Shown piece by piece: positions 56,736 to 64,000 of a stretch of 64,000 bases of DNA (the first letter of the stretch is position 1; every line of letters begins with the position of its first letter). The translations under genes and the position numbers were made by a program. This DNA comes from Lysobacter silvisoli. Lineage in GTDB: Bacteria; Pseudomonadota; Gammaproteobacteria; Xanthomonadales; Xanthomonadaceae. The stretch spans positions 1-64,000 of the forward strand of contig NZ_QTSU01000005.1 of NCBI RefSeq assembly GCF_003382365.1, in the 5' to 3' direction. The notes under the pieces were generated by a model that had not been told where the DNA came from, searched no databases, and saw only the letters and a list, made by a program, of their open reading frames with translations.

Positions 56736-59201
56736 ATGACCACGCTACCCACTGCCCCCAGCGCCGGGGCCGATCCCGATTGGGACGCCATCATCGACAA
56801 CCCCTACCACGCCGGCCCCCTGGTGCGGGTCAGCCGCGCCGGCAACTGGTGGCTGGTGGTGGGCATGCGCCTGGACCTGGCCGATGCGATACAACGCCCC
56901 GGCCGGATCAAGACCGAGCGCGAGAACGAAGACCGCCTGCTGATCTTCGCCGACACCGTCACCGCCCAGCACGCGGCCGACGCCCCCATCCTGTGTCACG
57001 AGTACGAGCACATCGTGGTGATGGCGCGGCGCCTGGAAGCCGGTGCGCAACTGCTGCTGGAAAAGCGCGGCTGGGAAGTCGTCTTCCGCCTGGGCTTCTA
57101 CGTCGGCTACCTGAGCCCGGCCACGCTCAAGCGCAGCGTGGAACGCTGGATGCGCTGGAACGACCCGCAGTGGGGCCAGCACGAAGTGCGCGGCAAGACC
57201 GACCTGCCCAATCCGCTGGTGCCCAGGCAGGTCAAAGTCAGCACCTATCCCTTGGACGAAAAAAAGCCGCTGCCGTTCTTCGAGGAAGCCATCGACCTGT
57301 CGGCGCTGCCGCTGCCGGCGTGCAAAGCCCTGCTGGAACGCATGCTGTTCGCCGCGCAGGCGTTGGGCATGGAAGGCAAGGGCGAGCAATCGCTGGAACT
57401 GCTCTCGCGCATGGAGGGCCTGATCGCGCTGACGCCGGACGTGGCCGCCTGGCAGGACGTCGCCCTGGGCTGCCGCAGCGCGCAGGAACTGCTGCGTCCG
57501 GTGTCCTTCGACCCCAACCAGGTGCCCTACCTCAGCGCCTCGTTCTACGGCGACCTGGCCAAGGAGCACGTGCCCGCCCTGCAGGCCTACGCGGGCACCT
57601 TCGCCCGCCTGAGCGACCGCAGTTACGACCTGGCCGCGCGCAAGCAGGCGGCCAAACAGGTGCTGGGCGAGAAAGACGACGCCAACGCCTTCCAGAAACT
57701 GGTGGGCCAGCAGCTGGCCGAGAACCTGCGGCTGGCCACGGCCAACGTCAAACGCGCGCAGGACTGCATCGAACCGCAAAGCAGCAACGTCCGGCGCGCC
57801 GAGGCCGAGTTCAAGCGCGGCATGGACGCCTGGAAGGCGGCGAAGGAACGCGAGGCGGCGCTGGCGATCGTCGGCGCGGTGTTCTCCTTCGTCTCGGGCG
57901 TGGCCTCGATGTTCGGCGGCAACGCGGCCGGCGCGGCCGGCGCGGCCAAGGCCGCCGCCGATGTGGCCAGCACCGCGGCCAAGCTGGCCGAGATCATGAA
58001 GGTGCTGGTGAAAGTGGGCCAGGCGATCGAGAAGATCGTGAAGATGTGCATGGCCATCGTCGCGGCCGTGGACAAGATCGACAACGCCAAGAAATTCGCC
58101 GACGACCTGTCGGCGATCACCCGCGAAACCTTGTCCGAAGACGCCAAGGGCGCGCCCTCGGCCGCCGCGCACTGGGACCAGATGTGGGTGGAAATCGAAA
58201 CCCAGCTGGCCCCGGCCATCCAGGAAGGCGTGGGCGGTGCCGAGGAGTATCTGAAGGAACTCAAGATCCTGGTGATCTACGGCCGCGCGCTCACCACCGC
58301 GCAGGCCGCGCTGCCGCCGCTGGTGCAGGAGATCGCGCGGTCCAAGCTGCAGACCGAAATCGCCCGCCGCCAGCACGACGCGGTGGCGCGCGAGATCGAC
58401 GCGCTGAAGAAGGAACAGACCCTGTCCGGCCAGGCCATGGTGGTGCTGTGGGGCAACTACCGCGCCGTGCAGCGCTCCATGTTGGTGGCGCTGACCCAGT
58501 TCGACGCCGCCTACCGCTATTGGGCGCTCAGCGACGTGCTGCCCGCGCGCGACAACCACCGCGGCATCGCCGACCTGGCCGGCGACCTGGTCGCGCTGGC
58601 CGACTTGAAGAAACTGCAGGCGCGCGCGTTGGAAAGCTTCAATCCACCGCCCCAGCCCTACACCCGGCAGAAATACGCCCTGCCCGCGCATGCCTGCCAG
58701 GCCCTGCTCAAGGGCGAGCGCGTCGATCTTCGCTTCACCCCCACCTACGGCCCCATGGCCAATTGGGGCCGCATCAGCCGCGTGCGCGTGAACGAAATCT
58801 ACGTGTGGGTGGAATGGGCCGAAGGCCAGCGCCCCAAGCAGGGCGAAGTCGAATTCACCGTGCGCACCAACGGCGCTTACGACGACCGTCGCCTGGTGCA
58901 GGGGCAGATGAAGGAATTCCACTTCCACGGCGTGCCGGTCAACCTGACCTTCCGCTACGACCTGGCCGGCACCCCGCCCGACCAACCCGGCGACTGCATC
59001 CGCGTGCGCGCGGCCATCGCCGAGGATTTCCGTACCTCGTATTCGGAGCCGACGCTGTATACGGACTGGGTGCTGTCATCGCCCAAGGTCGAAGCCGGCG
59101 ACAAGGACACGGTGGATCTGACCCAGCTGAAAGCGGCGATCAAGGGGATACGCGTGGAGTTCGCGGGCACGTTCATCAAGGACCCGGACAAGGCGTTTTG
59201 A
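56736..59201 (+). CDS. Large protein resembling an alpha-helical pore-forming toxin
   Basis: An 821-residue protein, no signal peptide, no family I can name. The N-terminal 250 or so residues are mixed. A long, mostly helical region runs from about 270 to 600 with heptad-like stretches (NLRLATANVKRAQDCIEPQSS; EIARRQHDAVAREIDALKKEQ). Inside it, residues 375-398 (ALAIVGAVFSFVSGVASMFGG) are strongly hydrophobic, followed by an Ala-rich segment and amphipathic helices to about 460. This bundle-plus-hydrophobic-hairpin plan is what alpha-pore-forming toxins of the HBL/Cry6/MakA/XaxA type look like. The last 165 residues (from about 655) are beta-rich, like a C-terminal binding domain. GGAGG lies four bases before ATG 56736. 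Confidence 0.6.
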   Translation: MTTLPTAPSAGADPDWDAIIDNPYHAGPLVRVSRAGNWWLVVGMRLDLADAIQRPGRIKTERENEDRLLIFADTVTAQHAADAPILCHEYEHIVVMARRLEAGAQLLLEKRGWEVVFRLGFYVGYLSPATLKRSVERWMRWNDPQWGQHEVRGKTDLPNPLVPRQVKVSTYPLDEKKPLPFFEEAIDLSALPLPACKALLERMLFAAQALGMEGKGEQSLELLSRMEGLIALTPDVAAWQDVALGCRSAQELLRPVSFDPNQVPYLSASFYGDLAKEHVPALQAYAGTFARLSDRSYDLAARKQAAKQVLGEKDDANAFQKLVGQQLAENLRLATANVKRAQDCIEPQSSNVRRAEAEFKRGMDAWKAAKEREAALAIVGAVFSFVSGVASMFGGNAAGAAGAAKAAADVASTAAKLAEIMKVLVKVGQAIEKIVKMCMAIVAAVDKIDNAKKFADDLSAITRETLSEDAKGAPSAAAHWDQMWVEIETQLAPAIQEGVGGAEEYLKELKILVIYGRALTTAQAALPPLVQEIARSKLQTEIARRQHDAVAREIDALKKEQTLSGQAMVVLWGNYRAVQRSMLVALTQFDAAYRYWALSDVLPARDNHRGIADLAGDLVALADLKKLQARALESFNPPPQPYTRQKYALPAHACQALLKGERVDLRFTPTYGPMANWGRISRVRVNEIYVWVEWAEGQRPKQGEVEFTVRTNGAYDDRRLVQGQMKEFHFHGVPVNLTFRYDLAGTPPDQPGDCIRVRAAIAEDFRTSYSEPTLYTDWVLSSPKVEAGDKDTVDLTQLKAAIKGIRVEFAGTFIKDPDKAF

Positions 59202-59249
59202 GCCGGATGGCCAACCCGGCCGCCGACACCATCGCCACTCAGTACACGG

Positions 59250-59395
59250 TCGCGGCTCACGTCGCTCCTACCCCAAAGCAGCCCACACTGGGCCTTGGGG
59301 TAGGAGCGGCGTAAGCCGCGATGGTCCCGAGCGCCGAAACACTCACCCCACGTGTCGGCTGCGCTTTGGGGTAGGAGCGGCGTAAGCCGCGACCA
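59250..59395. repeat. Repeat cluster with GGAGCGGCGTAAGCCGCGA core (family D)
   Basis: Three copies of a unit containing TAGGAGCGGCGTAAGCCGCGA: direct copies at about 59293-59324 and 59363-59395, and an inverted, slightly diverged one at 59250-59279. The core GCGGCGTAAGCCGC is itself palindromic. Similar units are scattered through Xanthomonadaceae and Pseudomonas genomes. It lies between the toxin-like gene and the DUF2059-like gene. Confidence 0.8.
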
Positions 59396-59481
59396 CGCCC
59401 TCCCCACCACTCGCGCAACCATCGGCGCGATGTCCGCGTCTGAGCTAAGGTGCCTCCATCCGCACTCAACCGCCCACGCCC

Positions 59482-59988
59482 ATGCCCCGTCCCGCCTTGC
59501 TGCTGCTCGCCCTCGCCCTCAGCCTGCCCGCGCACGCCGCCGACCCGGCTCCCCCGTCGCCCACCGCCGAGGCCATGTCCTCGCTGGTGGTCGGCAGCCT
59601 GATCCTGGCCGCACGCACCGACCCGAACAGCAGCGCCGCCCTCATCGGGTGCCTGGAAAAGATTCCGCGGACCATCGCCGCCCCGGTCATGCAGGAGATC
59701 GTCCTCGCCGAACTGAGCGCGCAAGAGCTGGCGTCGCTGGACAAGTTCTACACCGGCCCTTACGGCCGGCGCGTCACCGACAACATCGAGCGCACCAACA
59801 ACCCGCGCGAACCGTTCTCAGACGCCGAATGGGAACAGGTGGGCCCCGTCCTGCGTTCCGACGCCAACCGCAAGGCGCTCAAGGCCACGCACGTGATCGG
59901 CCCCCATGGCGGCCGTATCCAGGCCGCGGTCAATCCTCACGTCGAGCGTTGCCTGAAGCTGGACGAGGCTCCAGCCACAGGCAGCTGA
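59482..59988 (+). CDS. Secreted DUF2059-like protein
   Basis: A 168-residue exported protein with a signal peptide ending near AHA-ADP (about 20). The segment VLAELSAQELASLDKFYTGPYGRRVTDNIE (about 74-103) resembles the DUF2059 core, in which helices carry an FYxSPxGRK-like turn. Two Cys (about 57 and 154) could form a disulfide. Function unknown. Start ATG 59482; no clear Shine-Dalgarno. Convergent with the alpha/beta hydrolase. Confidence 0.65.
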   Translation: MPRPALLLLALALSLPAHAADPAPPSPTAEAMSSLVVGSLILAARTDPNSSAALIGCLEKIPRTIAAPVMQEIVLAELSAQELASLDKFYTGPYGRRVTDNIERTNNPREPFSDAEWEQVGPVLRSDANRKALKATHVIGPHGGRIQAAVNPHVERCLKLDEAPATGS

Positions 59989-60000
59989 AACCGCGCGCCG

Positions 60001-60978
60001 CTACACCCGCCACAGCTTGCGCGCCTCCTCGGCGATCACCTCCGGGAACTCCTCCTGGAAGAACAGCTTCGCCTTCGGCACGCGGCGGATGCCCTGCGAA
60101 TTGGGGAATAGCCGGTCCAGATACTCCGCATCGCCCTGATCGAAAATATCGTCCGCCGCGCCCCACACCACACGCATCGGCACCGGGCTGCGCTTGAGCC
60201 GCGCTTCGATGCCCGCCAGCGGATTGGGCGTCAGCGCCATATGGAAGGCGTGGTACTGCGCGCGCCGCAACGGCGTGCTGACCAACGGGGTCACGTAGTA
60301 ATCGATAGTGGCGTCGGCAAAACCGCTGGGGTCGGCGAACACCGCGGCACCGAAGGTCGCACGCGCCTTGGCCCGGTCGGTCAGCCACTCGGCGGTGGCG
60401 TCCGCGAGCGTGCCGGCGCGGGCCATGTCCAGCACCGGCTGGATCTTCGGCGGCGGGCTGTCGGGCTCCACGTCGCAATTGGTCAGCAACAGACTGCGCA
60501 CGCGCTTGGGATAGCGCAGCAGGAACAGCTGCGCCACCGCACCACCGCTGTCGCTGGCGACGAGGTCGACCTGCTCCACCTTCAGCATGTCCAACAACGC
60601 GCCCAGCATGGCAGCCTGATCCTTCGCCGCCAGCGGCTGGTCGGCGGGAATCTCCGAATAGCCCAAGCCCATGAAGTCCGGCGCGATGCAGCGGCGATAC
60701 GGCCACAGGCGATCGATCGCGCCGCGCCATTGGTAGCCGTTGAGCGGCGCGCCGTGCAGGAACAAGGCGGCGCGACCCTGACCGCGTTCGACGTAGGCGA
60801 TCTTGCCGAACGAAAGCGCGGCATAGCGGCGGGTGGCGCGGTACGCGGCGGCGTCCAAAGGCGCGGACGCGGCAAGTTGCGCGCCACGCCGGCGGGCGCC
60901 GGCCAGCGGCGCATAACCGCCGGCGACACCCGCGGTCAGGCTGGCGGCGGCCAGGGCGATGAACTGTCGGCGTTGCAT
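60001..60978 (-). CDS. Alpha/beta hydrolase with Tat-like signal
   Basis: A 325-residue alpha/beta hydrolase of the haloalkane-dehalogenase/epoxide-hydrolase-like group. The N-terminus QRRQFIALAAASLTAGVAGG looks like a twin-arginine signal. HGAPLNGYQWRGAI and FMGLGYSE are typical; the elbow reads ASDSGG, so a serine rather than aspartate nucleophile is expected, arguing against a dehalogenase. An Asp in VWGAADDIFDQG and a late acidic/His region complete the frame less clearly: no obvious catalytic His in the usual GxHxx context is visible near the C-terminus. Divergent from an AraC regulator gene, its probable controller. Confidence 0.82.
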   Translation of the reverse strand: MQRRQFIALAAASLTAGVAGGYAPLAGARRRGAQLAASAPLDAAAYRATRRYAALSFGKIAYVERGQGRAALFLHGAPLNGYQWRGAIDRLWPYRRCIAPDFMGLGYSEIPADQPLAAKDQAAMLGALLDMLKVEQVDLVASDSGGAVAQLFLLRYPKRVRSLLLTNCDVEPDSPPPKIQPVLDMARAGTLADATAEWLTDRAKARATFGAAVFADPSGFADATIDYYVTPLVSTPLRRAQYHAFHMALTPNPLAGIEARLKRSPVPMRVVWGAADDIFDQGDAEYLDRLFPNSQGIRRVPKAKLFFQEEFPEVIAEEARKLWRV

Positions 60979-61112
60979 GGGTCGGTCCTATGGGGTGACC
61001 GGGCCATGCTGGCGGCGCCCGCGGATTCAGGCGCGCACAAACGGACGGCGGCGAGCACGCAGGGATGATTTTCGGCACTGTCGGCGCCCCACCCGCCGGC
61101 CGAGGATGCCCC

Positions 61113-61991
61113 ATGAGCGACCGCCCCGCCTGCTACCCGGCCCCGCCCGCAGCGCTATCGGCGGCGGACCGCGCACCTTTGTTGGACGTACTGACCTCAC
61201 CCGTACCGCAGGGCGTGTTCGATTCGCCCGTGGACGGCCGCCACGTGCTCTGCCTGCACCTGGGCGAACCGGTGCCCGTGTCGTACCGCACCGACGGCCA
61301 CCCCCGCACCGGCGTGCGCCTGCACGGCCAATACTGCGTGGTGCCGGCGGGCGCGAGCACGCGCTGGGTGCTGTCGCAGCCGGCGCGCTCGCTGCTGCTG
61401 CGGCTGACGCCGTCGCTGTGGCAGGACACCGCGCACACGGCCGGCTCCCACAGCGCCCTGCTGGCGCCCGCGATTCATGTGCGCGACCCGCAAGTCGAGC
61501 GCATCGGCTGGATGATGCAAGCCGAAGACCACGACGCCTACCCCGGCGGCCGCTTGTTCGCCGACAGCCTGGCCACCGCCCTGGCCGCCCGCCTGCTGGC
61601 CTTGCAATCGCGCCGCTCGCTCAACGACGGCACCCGCGGCCGCGCCCTGCCCGCTTGGCGTTTGCGCCGTGTGCAGGAGTATGTCGAAGCGCATTTGGAC
61701 GAGCCGCTGTCGTTATTGGAGCTGGCCGCCGTGGCAGGCTACAGCGCCTCGCATTTCAAAGCGCTGTTCAAGCAGGCGGTCGGTATTCCGGTGCACCGCT
61801 ACGTATTGGAGCGGCGTGTCGAACGTGCGCGCCTGCTACTGATGCAGGGCCGACAAAGCATCAGCGAGATCGCGCTCGTTACAGGGTTCTCGCATGCCAG
61901 CCATATGGCGCGCTGCTTGCGGCGCCTATTGGGCGTAAGTCCATCACAGTTGATGCAGGGGTCGTCGGTCATAGAGAACAATCTGCACTAA
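61113..61991 (+). CDS. AraC family transcriptional regulator
   Basis: A 292-residue AraC/XylS-type activator. The C-terminal hundred residues hold the double HTH: LSLLELAAVAGYSASHFKALFKQAVGIPVHRYVLERRVERARLLL and ISEIALVTGFSHASHMARCLRRLLGVSPSQ. The N-terminal half is a cupin-like effector domain. Start: ATG 61113 with GAGGA seven bases upstream. It is divergent from the Tat-exported alpha/beta hydrolase (134 bases between starts), its likely target. Confidence 0.92.
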   Translation: MSDRPACYPAPPAALSAADRAPLLDVLTSPVPQGVFDSPVDGRHVLCLHLGEPVPVSYRTDGHPRTGVRLHGQYCVVPAGASTRWVLSQPARSLLLRLTPSLWQDTAHTAGSHSALLAPAIHVRDPQVERIGWMMQAEDHDAYPGGRLFADSLATALAARLLALQSRRSLNDGTRGRALPAWRLRRVQEYVEAHLDEPLSLLELAAVAGYSASHFKALFKQAVGIPVHRYVLERRVERARLLLMQGRQSISEIALVTGFSHASHMARCLRRLLGVSPSQLMQGSSVIENNLH

Positions 61992-62111
61992 CACTGGCCA
62001 CTAGGTCGCTCCAAGTACCTCCTGGCACCGGAGGTGCGCACATAACCCGCCTCTTCCTTCAACTACGATCAGCTGCAAAGATGGGTCCAGTCCAATCGGC
62101 AGGGAAGCACG

Positions 62112-62741
62112 ATGAAGGAAATTCTCGATGCAGGCGGCACGTCCTTCCTGATTCCCGTCGTGCTCGCCCTGGTGGTCTTGTATGCCATCAGAGGCTTGAA
62201 CGGGCTGCATAGCCGCAAGTACCAAAACCGTAAAGAGTTCCTTGAGGTATGGGATAACACCCGGATTCAGGATGACCTTTGGCTGGAAGTGACGGTGCGC
62301 CATCTGTTCGGCGCCTATCTTCCTGCCCGAGTCGTACACCTGGCGCTAGCGCAGCCCAACAAAAGCGAATCCTTGCTGCAGTTGTCGGAACTATGGGACT
62401 TGTTCGACTACGACCCAGAAACCGAAACGGTGCGCTGGCGGCGAAAACGCCATGCCACCGTCAAGCGCCGCCGGACCATGTGGCGGCTGATGTTCGCGGC
62501 GTACTTCATCAGCGCTTTCGCAGCCGTAGGCTCTGGAATTGCGGCCGCGCACTTCGGTCCGGGGACTTTTGTCGGTTGGGTATGGGGCGGATTCGCGGTG
62601 GTCTGTGCGTTTGTTGCGCTGGTGAACGTGTGGAATGAGGACGGCTTCCGCACCTCCATCACACGTGGCGACTACTGGATGAATCGTATTAACCGAACGG
62701 CGGACAAAGCACGCAAGCGGCCGCAAGGACGAGAAGATTAA
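62112..62741 (+). CDS. Small inner-membrane protein of unknown function
   Basis: A 209-residue membrane protein. One helix lies near the N-terminus (FLIPVVLALVVLYAI) and two more at about 124-170 (MFAAYFISAFAAVGSGIAAAHF; GWVWGGFAVVCAFVALVNVW). The loop between them is cytoplasmic and strongly charged (RRKRHATVKRRR). Codon use is less GC-rich than that of neighbours, hinting at more recent acquisition. AGGGAAG precedes ATG 62112. It is convergent with the T4SS effector gene, so an immunity role is conceivable but unsupported. Confidence 0.65.
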   Translation: MKEILDAGGTSFLIPVVLALVVLYAIRGLNGLHSRKYQNRKEFLEVWDNTRIQDDLWLEVTVRHLFGAYLPARVVHLALAQPNKSESLLQLSELWDLFDYDPETETVRWRRKRHATVKRRRTMWRLMFAAYFISAFAAVGSGIAAAHFGPGTFVGWVWGGFAVVCAFVALVNVWNEDGFRTSITRGDYWMNRINRTADKARKRPQGRED

Positions 62742-62795
62742 ATTGATGGCTCCGGGGAGCAATCAACGGATGTAGTGGGCGCCTACAGATTGATG

Positions 62796-62822
62796 GGCGG
62801 TGCGACCGCGGGCCGCACCGCC
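62796..62822 (-). terminator. GC hairpin after the T4SS effector gene
   Basis: A nine-base-pair stem GGCGGTGCG/CGCACCGCC (62796-62804, 62814-62822) with a nine-base loop, seven bases past the effector stop on the minus strand. No U-tract, so termination is only suggested. Confidence 0.45.
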
Positions 62823-62829
62823 GTGCAGC

Positions 62830-64000
62830 TTAAGCCGTCCGCCCCGCTTGCCGCCCCTGCACCTGCGCCTCCTGCGCCGGATTCGCCTGCTGGTTGGCAT
62901 CGTACAGTCGGTTGAGCTGCGCGACCGAGTCGGCCACCGGCGTGCGCACCGCGTCGTCGGTGCGCATGCTCGCCAACTGCCGGCCCGGGTTCTGCAGGTC
63001 GCCCTGCACCACGATCATGTTCTGGCCGGCGGCCACGCCTTGTACGTTGGCGTTGCTGAGCACGATGTGGTCGATGCTGGTCAGGCCTTCGCGGCGGGCC
63101 AGGCAGGCGGCGCTGGCGGCCATGCAGGCGCTGTTGCCGTCGTACTGGCGGCCCAGGCTGGCGTCCAGGCGGCGGGTGGCGGCTTCGGCTTGCGGCAGCA
63201 GCGGGTCGTTGCTGCCCAGCGGGCCGGAGGCGGCGCCACGCTGGCCGGGCGGTGGGGCGGGTTGCGCGCCCTGCGGCGCGGCGGGCGGTGCGTTCGGCGC
63301 GGGCGCATTGGGTGCCGGCGCATTCGGCGCGGGCGCATCCTGGGTTTGCGTGGGCGGCACCAGGCGCTGCAGCGTGGCCTGGTCCAGGTTGCCCGTGGCC
63401 GGCAGGCCCTGCGCGGTCTGGTAGTTGATGACGGCGGCCTGCATGGACAAGCGGTACACGCCGTCCTCGTTCAAGCGCTGGCCGTCGGCACCGCGGTAGC
63501 CGGCGGCATTGAGCTGCGCGGCGGCCGCGCGCACGCGGTCGTCGGTTTCGCCGATGCGGATGATGCCGTCGTCCACCACCGGGCGCGGCTCGATGCCCTG
63601 CCCGCGCCGCGGCGGGTCCAGCGACAGGCGGCCGCTGGCCAAGTCGTCCACGTACTGGTCGAACTGCTGGTGATAGCGCGTGTCCACTTCCATATGCACA
63701 TGGATCGGCACCGTGGCCACGTTGCTCTGCGTGCCCAACGCCTGGCCGTATTGGAGGGTGTCGCCTTCGGCCACCGCGATGTTGCTCATGTGGCGCACGC
63801 GCGCGATCACTTCGCCACCCTGGCGGTCGTAGATGTCGACCAGCCCTTCGGACGCGCTCACCCGCCCCACGTAACCGGCCAACGGCGACGGCACGTCGAC
63901 GCTGCGCGAGCCCGGACCGGTGGCCAGGCGCGGGTCTTCGAGGATGAAGTCGCGCTTCTCCAATACCTGGTTTTCGCTCAGGCCGTAGTCGCGGCGCGCG
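62830..64000 (-). CDS. Probable X-T4SS antibacterial effector: M23-type peptidase, peptidoglycan-binding and XVIPCD domains (5' end beyond window)
   Basis: The C-terminal 390 or so residues of a larger protein whose start lies past the right edge; the frame stays open to position 64000. In order: the end of an M23-type peptidoglycan peptidase (VDIYDRQGGEVIARVRHMSN, then IHVHMEVDT); a peptidoglycan-binding-like module (VRAAAAQLNAAGYRGADGQRLNEDGVY); a Pro/Ala/Asn-rich linker with APNAP repeats; and a C-terminal XVIPCD domain (NDPLLPQAEAATRRLDASLGR, GLTSIDHIVLS, MIVVQGDLQNPG, AVRTPVADSVAQL). XVIPCD is the recognition domain for the Xanthomonadaceae type IV system that kills rival bacteria. A TTG at 63963 is in frame but not the real start. 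Confidence 0.88.
   Translation of the reverse strand, partial: ARRDYGLSENQVLEKRDFILEDPRLATGPGSRSVDVPSPLAGYVGRVSASEGLVDIYDRQGGEVIARVRHMSNIAVAEGDTLQYGQALGTQSNVATVPIHVHMEVDTRYHQQFDQYVDDLASGRLSLDPPRRGQGIEPRPVVDDGIIRIGETDDRVRAAAAQLNAAGYRGADGQRLNEDGVYRLSMQAAVINYQTAQGLPATGNLDQATLQRLVPPTQTQDAPAPNAPAPNAPAPNAPPAAPQGAQPAPPPGQRGAASGPLGSNDPLLPQAEAATRRLDASLGRQYDGNSACMAASAACLARREGLTSIDHIVLSNANVQGVAAGQNMIVVQGDLQNPGRQLASMRTDDAVRTPVADSVAQLNRLYDANQQANPAQEAQVQGRQAGRTA

Noticed and set aside
60001-60978. Haloalkane dehalogenase
   Set aside because: The nucleophile elbow reads ASDSGG, which puts Ser at the nucleophile position; dehalogenases have Asp followed by Trp.

Overview
The window is very GC-rich (about 70% by eye), densely coded chromosomal DNA with G/C-ending third codon positions. 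Several features point to Xanthomonadaceae, most likely Lysobacter or a close relative: DUF3247 and DUF3297 proteins, a type IV secretion effector with a C-terminal XVIPCD domain, secreted enzymes carrying PKD, P-type, SLH and discoidin-like domains, and several Xanthomonadaceae-style intergenic repeats. I saw no rRNA, tRNA, CRISPR array, prophage or insertion sequence. The genus assignment is an inference from gene content.

Region by region. 1-2.1 kb: a secreted metallophosphoesterase cut by the left edge. 2.6-5.5 kb: a Tat-exported multicopper oxidase, an FKBP-type isomerase lipoprotein and a DUF3224 protein, followed by a cluster of palindromic repeats. 5.8-9.4 kb: an NAD-dependent epimerase and the methionine importer metNIQ. 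9.5-12.5 kb: a DsbA/FrnE-like oxidoreductase, a GNAT acetyltransferase and a secreted M28 aminopeptidase. 12.8-17.1 kb: an MFS (CynX/NimT-like) and a MATE exporter around two small exported proteins. 17.3-24.4 kb: a 1084-residue secreted lipase-like protein with discoidin-like ends, a cold-shock protein, MsrB, and a subtilisin-like protease with SLH-like repeats. 24.5-30.1 kb: repeats, three small DUF proteins, an amino-acid permease and a DUF1800/DUF1501 pair. 30.1-34.3 kb: a two-gene unit I cannot assign (a membrane protein with two alpha/beta-hydrolase domains and a 758-residue beta-rich protein). 34.4-42.8 kb: a saccharopine-dehydrogenase-like enzyme behind an AT-rich palindrome, a GNAT/methyltransferase pair, a giant hybrid histidine kinase with a GGDEF response regulator, and a YciI-like protein. 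42.8-56.0 kb: a compound inverted repeat, an amidohydrolase, three LysR-type regulators each divergent from an enzyme gene (DJ-1-like, SDR, PcaD), and assorted enzymes and exported proteins. 56.0-64.0 kb: a small lectin-like protein divergent from an 821-residue protein built like an alpha-helical pore-forming toxin, a DUF2059-like protein, an alpha/beta hydrolase with a divergent AraC regulator, a small membrane protein, and the C-terminal part of a probable T4SS antibacterial effector running off the right edge.

How the genes work together. The clearest functional units are metNIQ (methionine uptake), the hybrid kinase plus diguanylate cyclase (a likely phosphorelay into c-di-GMP), and the LysR-controlled divergons. 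Many products are exported (phosphatase, lipase, two proteases, multicopper oxidase), fitting a predatory or saprophytic soil bacterium. The most interesting unexplained material is the 56736-59201 toxin-like protein with its lectin-like neighbour, the 30145-34323 pair, and the T4SS effector at the right edge, whose immunity gene is not identifiable in view.
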